Part shown: piece by piece, positions 57,839 to 64,000 of the stretch
How positions within the stretch are numbered: the first letter of the stretch is position 1
Layout of the letters: every line of letters starts with the position of its first letter
Position numbers and translations under genes: made by a program
IMG/VR virus record: IMGVR_UViG_3300010885_039075
Span: 62,001 to 126,000 of that record
DNA: 64,000 bases
Reading direction: 5' to 3' (one strand)
From: a virus
The notes under the pieces: model-generated
Told to the model about the DNA's origin: nothing
What the model saw: only the letters and a program-made list of their open reading frames with translations
The model's database searches: none

Positions 57839-60448
57839 ATGTCAATTAATGCATGGAAAACCAGTTTTATAGGCATTAATAAACCGCCTAAGGTTCTAAC
57901 TGGTTCTGCAGATAGTTTTAGGCCGGTTGCATTGTGGCCATATGCCAACGATGCCACTGATCCATATTGGAGTGGCGGCACTAACCCACAGGCTTATAAA
58001 TGGGAAGTAAGTTTTACTATAATTCCTGTGGGTCATGGCAGTAATTTAACTAGAACACCTTATAGCTTTACAGGGCATGATATCGAGGTAGGAGACTTTA
58101 TTGCCGGTTCCCAAGACGGAAAAGTACTTGAAATAATAAGCATTAATTCTAAAACCGACACTTCGTTGGTTGCTGTAGTAGAAGATAGACTTCGTTATAA
58201 TACATTTAGAGACCCAACAGGTTTTGGCTTATTCGGTACTCCGGGTACAGTGGTATTCTTCCAAATAAATGAACTAGGCTTGCCTATGTTAGATCCTATA
58301 CCTGGCGGCAGTAGTGTTAACTTTTTCAGTGATGTACAAAGTAGATTCCAATACATGAATCCACTGACCAATTATATATTAGAAAAAACTAATCATGGTT
58401 TTGTACAAGGCGATCCTATATCAATTGAAAATAAAAATTTTGAAATAACAAATGCAAATAATGTAAAAAAATTCATTGGCACAGTAGTATATGCAGGACC
58501 AGGTCCGAATCAGTTTATACTACGACCTTCCAATGGTATCATCGATTTTGCTCCAACTTTGCCGGGAGATATCGGGGACTACATTTATCCCAGTGTAGAT
58601 GGATCTGGCGTATTAACCATAGATCCGGCATCTAATAAACCAATATTCATTAAAATCTCCAATGCTGTTCCTACTATAACAACCGGCACTGGTATAGACC
58701 CCACAGGCATAGACGGTGATACTATACAGATTAATAGAATGCCTATAACATTGATGGGTTCAGGCACCGGCACGTACACATTAGACGAAGCAATAACTCA
58801 GATAAATGCTGTGACTGCAACTACACAAATAACAGCAATAAAAGTAGGTGCCGCTAACATAATTACCAGCGACATTGCAGCCAACGGTAGTGCCTTGGGT
58901 GTTATAGCTGGTTATGTTCCTTTTAGTGCAAGTATTAATGGTGTTACTGTAAATTTTATAACAACAACATCAGGTTCAGCAACATACGGAGATCCAACAG
59001 TGGCAGCGGCAGTGGACATGGTAGCAGATATCAATGCGGCCAATATACCAGATTTGGTTGCAAGTTTAGATGAAAGCGGAAATATAATTCTAAGACAGAA
59101 CGCAGGTGATGCGATTACCATAGTTAATCTAAACAATGACTTACAGGGAAATAAATTTGCAGGTTCAAACAGTATTTCTAGTTTGGCAGAAAGCGTGCCT
59201 GCCAATACAACAACCAGTGCGTTACGTTTGTACAGAGACGATGGCGGCCCAATGACATTGCTGGACACTCAGGGCATATTTTTAAGTACTGCTGGTGTGC
59301 TAAGTGGACAAAATGGTCGTTATGCAATTGGCTTAAATGTTGAACAAGGCCTACGTTCGAGTTTACTTACAATGGTGCCGACAATAGAATCTAGAGATGC
59401 ATTACACCCGCTACCAGGAGATCAAGCCTATGTATTAGACGCAGGTCATGGTGATTGGGCAATTTATGTATGGGACGGTTCTGCTTGGTTACGCCACAGT
59501 AATCAGCGCAGTGACGAAACAGACGCAAGAACTCTTGTAACTTCTATTAATCTAGCAACTAGACCCAGTGGCACAATTAATTTAGGAGCAATTAGTGCAG
59601 GAAGAAAAATATTAAACATTGGCGTTGATGTTGAAAATGCACAGCCGGCTAGAATCTCTGGTATTATTAATTCAGTTAGTGTAGCATATAACCCTAGCTT
59701 TACTGCACCAACTCCAAGTGATCCAAATTTAATTCAAGGTGCGTACGGAACTCAGCAGGGTAGTCTTTACGGTACGGCGTATCAAGCATTGATCAGTCCT
59801 CTCGTTGATACAACAGGTGATATGTTAACAAATTTTGCCAATTGGACTGTTGTTGGTGCTACGGGCGGCAGTTATACTTCTTTATTTGCACCAGGCGCAG
59901 TTCATATCACTGCTGTTCAGCAGGTGTATAGTTATGGTAATTGGTATTTAATAACATTCGACCAACCTGTATATCAACAACAACCAGGCGGTGCTTCAGG
60001 ATCTGCTTTCTTTTATCCCCCAGGAACTTATACAGTACCCACAGCAGTAACAGTAAGTTCTCCTACTTGGACCAGCGGTAATGCTACTTTCAGAGTTAGT
60101 TATGATAATCAAACATTTACATTATCTGTAATACCATTAAATGGAGGTAGTGGCCACAGTCAAGGTCAAACACTAACAATACCTGGTTCGTTTCTTGGCA
60201 CCCCGGGCCAAAATGCTGTTATAACGGTTACCGGAGTAACTTCAAAATTACAGCCCAGTACGATTAGCCTTGGAACATCTTTAAATAATGAGTTGTTTAT
60301 GCATACCTCGGATAGTCAATTATCTGGCACAGCAACATATACCATCGACCCGAATTATTTAACTGACGATTATATCGATGTAGTTGTAAATTTAAATAGT
60401 GTTTCTGGTGCCACTGGTTTAATAACTATTAAACTAACATACGTATAA
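57839..60448 (+). CDS. Large structural (tail/baseplate-fibre) protein
   Basis: This 869-residue protein begins MSINAWKTSFIGINKPPKVL. It contains beta-rich segments (PYSFTGHDIEVGDFIAGSQD, RDPTGFGLFGTPGTVVFFQI) and low-complexity Ser/Thr/Gly regions, and ends with IDVVVNLNSVSGATGLITIK. No Gly-X-Y run. In this position, after two fibre genes, it is likely a baseplate wedge-associated fibre or a hinge. No named family recognised. Confidence 0.7.
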   Translation: MSINAWKTSFIGINKPPKVLTGSADSFRPVALWPYANDATDPYWSGGTNPQAYKWEVSFTIIPVGHGSNLTRTPYSFTGHDIEVGDFIAGSQDGKVLEIISINSKTDTSLVAVVEDRLRYNTFRDPTGFGLFGTPGTVVFFQINELGLPMLDPIPGGSSVNFFSDVQSRFQYMNPLTNYILEKTNHGFVQGDPISIENKNFEITNANNVKKFIGTVVYAGPGPNQFILRPSNGIIDFAPTLPGDIGDYIYPSVDGSGVLTIDPASNKPIFIKISNAVPTITTGTGIDPTGIDGDTIQINRMPITLMGSGTGTYTLDEAITQINAVTATTQITAIKVGAANIITSDIAANGSALGVIAGYVPFSASINGVTVNFITTTSGSATYGDPTVAAAVDMVADINAANIPDLVASLDESGNIILRQNAGDAITIVNLNNDLQGNKFAGSNSISSLAESVPANTTTSALRLYRDDGGPMTLLDTQGIFLSTAGVLSGQNGRYAIGLNVEQGLRSSLLTMVPTIESRDALHPLPGDQAYVLDAGHGDWAIYVWDGSAWLRHSNQRSDETDARTLVTSINLATRPSGTINLGAISAGRKILNIGVDVENAQPARISGIINSVSVAYNPSFTAPTPSDPNLIQGAYGTQQGSLYGTAYQALISPLVDTTGDMLTNFANWTVVGATGGSYTSLFAPGAVHITAVQQVYSYGNWYLITFDQPVYQQQPGGASGSAFFYPPGTYTVPTAVTVSSPTWTSGNATFRVSYDNQTFTLSVIPLNGGSGHSQGQTLTIPGSFLGTPGQNAVITVTGVTSKLQPSTISLGTSLNNELFMHTSDSQLSGTATYTIDPNYLTDDYIDVVVNLNSVSGATGLITIKLTYV

Positions 60449-60458
60449 TGGATAACCT

Positions 60459-60863
60459 ATGACTAAACAATTTAATAATATATCAGGAACTACATCAAAT
60501 GCTTTTGAAGTTGGCGCAGGCTTTGCTACCAGCGCAAGGCAAGTTGTTCTCACTGCTGTATGCAACGGCGCAGATGCATCAGCCGGAGACAGATTTGAAG
60601 GTAATATTAAAATAGCTGGCACAGAATTTTATGATATGAAAGTACTGGCAGTTGATTCAACAGGTAAACGTTTTGCTAAACAACAACGAGGAACTATTGC
60701 TGGCAACAATATTACTAAAATAGAAGATATATTTGAAGAAGACTTTGATGGAGACATTGAACTTAGTTCAGATGGTCAATCTTTGAATATCGTTTGTAAG
60801 ATAGGTAGTGCAACTAGTGCTACATACAGTATCTATATAACATTACAACGGGTAATAGATTAA
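60459..60863 (+). CDS. Small structural-region protein
   Basis: This 134-residue beta-rich protein (MTKQFNNISGTTSNAFEVGA, LNIVCKIGSATSATYSIYIT) follows the large structural gene by 10 nt. It is likely a fibre or tail accessory by location. No family recognised. Confidence 0.6.
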   Translation: MTKQFNNISGTTSNAFEVGAGFATSARQVVLTAVCNGADASAGDRFEGNIKIAGTEFYDMKVLAVDSTGKRFAKQQRGTIAGNNITKIEDIFEEDFDGDIELSSDGQSLNIVCKIGSATSATYSIYITLQRVID

Positions 60864-60873
60864 GGAATAAAAA

Positions 60874-61542
60874 ATGGCAAGAATGAATGATGATGACAGT
60901 GATCCAAAAGATGATCCTAACTTAGATCACTCTAAGTTACCACAGATTAAACAATCTTCTTATTCGGGTACTGTTCCTACAACTGATTACAGCTCACTAG
61001 GAGGATCAAGTAATGCAACGTCAACAACACCCAGCGCACCAAGCGGCGCTTCAGCATTTGGCCAACCGTCAGCAGGAGGCTTTGGCGCTGGCACCGGCTT
61101 TGGTAATAGTACAGGAACTGGAACGTCAGCGTTTGGGTCAAGCAACTCCGGATCAACCGGTGGCTTTGGCACAGGTAGCTCCACAGGATTTGGTGGCAGC
61201 GTGGCAAACAATGGGGTACCTCAACAACAACAAAATTTAACTGCGGCCGGCAGTAATGCCGCACAGGGTGCAGATGTTTTAGTGGCCAATGACAACACAG
61301 ATTGGATCAACAAAAAATGGCGTCCAGTTATGGGTTGGATGTACATGATGGTCTGTGTCTGCGACTTTACTATATTTCCAATTTTATGGAGTGTGTTACA
61401 AGCACTAAGTCATGGTAGTGTTACCAATCAATGGCAACCACTGACCCTGCAAGGTGCCGGACTATTCCACGTGGCCATGGGTGCTGTTCTTGGTATTGCG
61501 GCTTATGGTCGTACTAAAGAGAAGGTTGCTGGTGCGGCCTAA
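60874..61542 (+). CDS. 3-TM holin-like protein with FG-repeat-like disordered head
   Basis: This 222-residue protein has residues 1-130 disordered with repeated FG/GFG dipeptides (ASAFGQPSAGGFGAGTGFGN, TSAFGSSNSGS). Residues 140-222 resemble the 3-TM phage/GTA holin family: WINKKWRPVMGWMYMMVC, FTIFPILWSVLQAL, and AGLFHVAMGAVLGIAAYGR. Membrane passage and lysis timing are the expected role. The FG-rich head is unlike known holins. Confidence 0.65.
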   Translation: MARMNDDDSDPKDDPNLDHSKLPQIKQSSYSGTVPTTDYSSLGGSSNATSTTPSAPSGASAFGQPSAGGFGAGTGFGNSTGTGTSAFGSSNSGSTGGFGTGSSTGFGGSVANNGVPQQQQNLTAAGSNAAQGADVLVANDNTDWINKKWRPVMGWMYMMVCVCDFTIFPILWSVLQALSHGSVTNQWQPLTLQGAGLFHVAMGAVLGIAAYGRTKEKVAGAA

Positions 61543-61553
61543 TAAGTACACAC

Positions 61554-62123
61554 ATGGAAATAGAAGAATTCGAACATTATTTTAGAATCTGTTTAAGTCG
61601 CGTACTTTCTTCCGAGGAAGTACGTGATTTCATTACCATGGTGGAAGAATATGCAGACGTTGAACCAGACGATGACGACGTAGTAGTTCTTTATCATTTA
61701 GATGATGAAAACAATGATGGCTATCAACATTGCTATGACATTAGACTAGAAGATGACATTACCGCAGATGTCGGAGACGAACTGGCCTTGGCCTGCGAAG
61801 AAATGTTTCCCGACGATGACTTTGACATAGAAAGTAGCATGGGTATCATTGATGAATCTTTTGAATTCGTTGATTTAAAACTCAATGGTGAAGATAGAAA
61901 ACAAATATCGGAAAATTACAACAAGTGGCAACATCAACGTTGGGTTGATACTATGGTCTCCGAAGGTTGGAATTTTGGTATGAGATTAGATGAAAGTGCT
62001 AAAACACATCCTGCACTTCGCCCTTGGGAAGCACTCAGTGGTCCCTACAAAAAGGATCACAGCAAGACAGTGGAATTCGTTCTAGAACAAATAGAACGCA
62101 TGGGCTATAAATTTATTCGTTGA
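61554..62123 (+). CDS. RyR-domain protein
   Basis: This 189-residue protein has an acidic N-terminal half (EYADVEPDDDDVVVLYHLDD). The C-terminal 75 residues carry a RyR-type repeat: HQRWVDTMVSEGWNFGMRLD, then THPALRPWEALSGPYKKDHS and VLEQIERMGYKFI. RyR domains occur as modules in several phage and bacterial proteins and may bind nucleotides. Function in phage unknown. Confidence 0.7.
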   Translation: MEIEEFEHYFRICLSRVLSSEEVRDFITMVEEYADVEPDDDDVVVLYHLDDENNDGYQHCYDIRLEDDITADVGDELALACEEMFPDDDFDIESSMGIIDESFEFVDLKLNGEDRKQISENYNKWQHQRWVDTMVSEGWNFGMRLDESAKTHPALRPWEALSGPYKKDHSKTVEFVLEQIERMGYKFIR

Positions 62124-62129
62124 TTTAAG

Positions 62130-62151
62130 AACTGTTAATTTAAATACAGTT
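62130..62151 (+). promoter_or_regulatory. Inverted repeat upstream of MaoC-like gene
   Basis: AACTGT-TAATTTAAAT-ACAGTT is a 6-bp arm palindrome ending exactly at the ATG at 62152. It could be an operator or an mRNA start structure. No -35/-10 recognised. Confidence 0.35.
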
Positions 62152-62529
62152 ATGAAGACTGCCACTGTACCCCTAAGTTTTACCAAAGAACAAGTGGATA
62201 ATTTTGGTAAATTAACCGGAGATAACGGACCTATACACAGCGTACAGGGTGTTGTTCAAGGTGGCTTCATTCTTAGTATGTTACCCCAATGGCTTACTCA
62301 AACACCAATTGGCATCGAATTTATTCAAGACTCAAAGCAGGCAATGAGTGTGATGTTGGATTCCAAGTTTAGAAATAAATTGATGGCCGGGGACCAAGCA
62401 GAAATAACTTTTACCTACGGTAATACCGAATCTATGCTGTCCAAAATAAATTGGAAAGTACACAAAGGTGCCCACGAATATTGTTCGGGAAAATGGGTTA
62501 TTTATAAATCTTTTATTGACAATAATTAA
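62152..62529 (+). CDS. MaoC-like hotdog-fold protein
   Basis: This 125-residue protein has the R-hydratase/MaoC pattern KLTGDNGPIHSVQGVVQGGF, where D and H are the catalytic pair in hydratases, then a central helix LSMLPQWL and strands KFRNKLMAGDQAEITFTYG. It probably acts on an enoyl-acyl thioester. With three desaturases in the window it hints at fatty-acid tailoring, but the substrate is unproven. Confidence 0.7.
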   Translation: MKTATVPLSFTKEQVDNFGKLTGDNGPIHSVQGVVQGGFILSMLPQWLTQTPIGIEFIQDSKQAMSVMLDSKFRNKLMAGDQAEITFTYGNTESMLSKINWKVHKGAHEYCSGKWVIYKSFIDNN

Positions 62530-62550
62530 AATATAGTGTACAATACACTA
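62516..62550 (+). promoter_or_regulatory. Promoter and operator-like palindrome upstream of uvsE; leaderless
   Basis: TTGACA (62516-62521), 17-nt spacer, TACAAT (62539-62544), then 5 nt to the ATG at 62550. TAGTGT-ACAAT-ACACTA (62534-62550) is an inverted repeat over the -10, nearly identical to that upstream of clpA. Its last base is the A of the start codon. Confidence 0.75.
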
Positions 62551-63566
62551 TGACTAAAAAAGTTGGTTTCGCTTGCAAATGGATTGATCATCCTGCACAG
62601 GTCAATGGGATTAAACCCAAGGACGATTGTAAAAAGTACAATACTGGTACGACCACTATCACATGGCTAAATAGGCAAACTAAAGAAGTTGCTGAACAAA
62701 AGCTATGGGACTTAATGGTCCAGAACATAGAAGCAACACGTTTGCTAGTTGAAAAGGTAGGAAATCTTGAAGAAAATCTTAGGATGGTTCGTCTTAGCAG
62801 TGATATTTTACCTGCTTATACCGAACCCAGTTGGAGTTATTTTTGGCGTAGGCCTGATGTTGTTGATTATTGTAGCAGAAATTTTGGCGTCATTGGCGGG
62901 AGTGCTAAGTCTAATGGCGTCAAGCTTAGTTTTCATCCTGGGCAGTTTTGCGTCTTGGCTAGCGAATCTGATCAAATAGTTGAACGTAGTATAGAGGAGT
63001 TTGAATATCATGCGGATATGGTTCGCTGGATGGGATACGGAAAGTCGTTCCAGGACTTTAAGATTAATGTACATATCGCCGGAAGACGTGGGCCAGCAGG
63101 CATTAGGGCGGCACATAAACGTCTCAGTGTAGAAGCACGTAATTGTCTTACCATTGAGAACGACGAAATTTCCTGGGGCATTGAAGATAGTTTAGAATTG
63201 GTAGATACTTGTGCCTTGGTACTTGATATTCACCATCATTGGATTAAAACTGGAGAATATATTGAAAACACTGATGATCGTATTAAAAAGGTTATTGATA
63301 GTTGGCGCGGCGTTAGGCCTACTATACACTATTCCGTTAGTAGGGAAGATGTACTTGTCGGCCATTCCGGATCACAGCTACCCGCTCTTACATCCTTGAT
63401 GGAAAGTGGCTATAAAAAAGGCAAGCTACGAGCGCACAGCAATTTTTATTGGAATGATGCTGTTAATCGTTGGGCCCTGACCCATAACGAATGGGCAGAT
63501 ATTATGTGTGAAAGTAAAGGCAAAAACCTTGCTAGTTTTAGTCTTGCAAATATGCTCAATGACTAA
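62550..63566 (+). CDS. uvsE: UV damage endonuclease (UvsE/UVDE family)
   Basis: This 338-residue TIM-barrel endonuclease has VGFACKWIDHPAQ, LRMVRLSSDILPAYTEPSWS, KLSFHPGQFCVLAS, FKINVHIAGRRGPAGIRAAH, the metal ligands LTIENDEISWG, CALVLDIHHHWIKTGEY and PTIHYSVSREDV. All metal-binding His/Glu/Asp of the family seem present. It nicks DNA 5' of UV photoproducts. Regulated by a promoter shared in design with clpA. Confidence 0.92.
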   Translation: MTKKVGFACKWIDHPAQVNGIKPKDDCKKYNTGTTTITWLNRQTKEVAEQKLWDLMVQNIEATRLLVEKVGNLEENLRMVRLSSDILPAYTEPSWSYFWRRPDVVDYCSRNFGVIGGSAKSNGVKLSFHPGQFCVLASESDQIVERSIEEFEYHADMVRWMGYGKSFQDFKINVHIAGRRGPAGIRAAHKRLSVEARNCLTIENDEISWGIEDSLELVDTCALVLDIHHHWIKTGEYIENTDDRIKKVIDSWRGVRPTIHYSVSREDVLVGHSGSQLPALTSLMESGYKKGKLRAHSNFYWNDAVNRWALTHNEWADIMCESKGKNLASFSLANMLND

Positions 63567-63711
63567 TGATGAAATATTAAAAATTTACAATGAAATGGTG
63601 GTAATGTTTGGAGACAGTTTACCCAACTTTGAGCACCACCCCCGGCAGTTCGCTTACTATGTTAAACTATATTATTTGATAAAGAAAAATGAATTTCGAT
63701 CAACTCAATAA
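63559..63711 (+). CDS. Small helical protein
   Basis: This 50-residue protein starts at ATG 63559 and overlaps the uvsE end by 8 nt (MTNDEILKIYNEMVVMFGDS). Aromatic-rich helix (FAYYVKLYYLI). Overlaps the next gene by 23 nt. No family recognised. Confidence 0.55.
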   Translation: MTNDEILKIYNEMVVMFGDSLPNFEHHPRQFAYYVKLYYLIKKNEFRSTQ

Positions 63712-64000
63712 TGCCATTGATAACTGGCTTGCCGATAACCCACATTCAACACCAAAAAGAAAACCCACCCTAGAGAACATTGTTGATGTAATATTAGAAC
63801 ATGCCGCGCCCCAATTCGGGCCGTGGATTGCAGGTGGTGCAGGCCGACAATTGGCCTTGGGCGAAAGAAATTTTGCAGACATTGATGTTTGGTTTAGTAG
63901 TCGAGCACAGTTTGAAGAACTTGAAACAAGACTCATCAAAGATTTCGGCAACGGGCTCTACGAAACTTTTGCCAGCGCAAATGCCACAACTTATCAAGTG
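63689..64000 (+). CDS. Nucleotidyltransferase-like protein, N-terminal part (cut by window edge)
   Basis: From ATG 63689, 104 codons are open to the end of the window. GPWIAGGAGRQLALGERNFA followed by DIDVWF has the GG-x-x-R and D-x-D signature of the nucleotidyltransferase fold (as in CCA-adding enzyme and MNT-type enzymes). The rest lies beyond the window. The substrate cannot be judged. Confidence 0.6.
   Translation, partial: MNFDQLNNAIDNWLADNPHSTPKRKPTLENIVDVILEHAAPQFGPWIAGGAGRQLALGERNFADIDVWFSSRAQFEELETRLIKDFGNGLYETFASANATTYQV

Overview
The window is a gene-dense, AT-rich segment of a large tailed phage (Caudoviricetes) genome, probably a T4-like myovirus of a Gram-negative aquatic bacterium. 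Both ends cut through genes. The case for a phage rests on several features: very tight packing with 1-14 nt overlaps, nine tRNA genes, a GH19 endolysin with holin-like genes, a separate spanin pair, a T4 gp44-type clamp loader, PhoH, a GroES-like co-chaperonin, SpeD, collagen-like tail fibres, and T4-type late promoter boxes (TATAAATA / CTAAATAT) beside sigma70-type early promoters (TTGACW-N17/18-TAYAAT). No capsid, terminase, portal or polymerase gene lies in the window, so family-level taxonomy is inference. Outer-membrane secretion genes, a lipoprotein box and a spanin pair point to a didermic host.

Layout. 1-4.9 kb: a radical-SAM fragment, five double-stranded beta-helix (2OG-Fe(II) type) oxygenase-like genes counting the one at 5.8 kb, speD, Fe/Mn superoxide dismutase, tRNA-Gly. 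4.9-11.8 kb: tRNA/ncRNA region with eight further tRNAs (Leu, Gly, Thr, Ala, Val, Asn, Pro and an initiator-type Met), unidentified structured RNAs, more oxygenases, a fatty-acid desaturase and a QueC-like PP-loop enzyme. 11.8-22.5 kb: metabolic genes (A-type Fe-S carrier, 7Fe ferredoxin, Bax-inhibitor-1 protein, a peroxiredoxin-like protein without its catalytic Cys, PanB, dCMP deaminase, DEDDh exonuclease, methyltransferase, QueD, two more desaturases). 22.5-25.4 kb (minus strand): lysis cassette. 25.5-33.4 kb: a phage-encoded curli-type (type VIII) secretion operon with CsgF, CsgG, two curlin-repeat proteins, a FecR-domain protein, small secreted or membrane proteins and a CHASE2-class III nucleotide cyclase. 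33.5-35.2 kb: SleB-type hydrolase and small genes. 35.2-40.5 kb: an apparently complete SUF iron-sulfur assembly line (SufB, SufC, miniature SufD, SufS, SufE, SufT, A-type carrier). 40.5-44.2 kb: DnaE-like fragment, GroES-like protein, clamp loader, HAD phosphatase, PhoH. 44.3-61.5 kb: tail fibre and structural genes, a sedolisin protease, an IF-1 homologue, spanins, ClpA and a 3-TM holin-like protein. 61.5-64 kb: RyR-domain protein, MaoC-like hotdog protein, UV damage endonuclease and a partial nucleotidyltransferase.

How the genes may work together (inference). One theme is iron: Fe-S assembly, ferredoxin, SOD, three di-iron desaturases and eight Fe(II) oxygenase-like proteins. Making and loading metal centres during infection would explain why the phage carries SUF. 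A second theme is the envelope: desaturases plus a hotdog dehydratase for lipids, and a curli exporter with its own amyloid subunits and a putative cyclic-nucleotide enzyme. A third is translation: nine tRNAs including an initiator, plus IF-1, in a genome where several promoters sit so close to start codons that their mRNAs would be leaderless.
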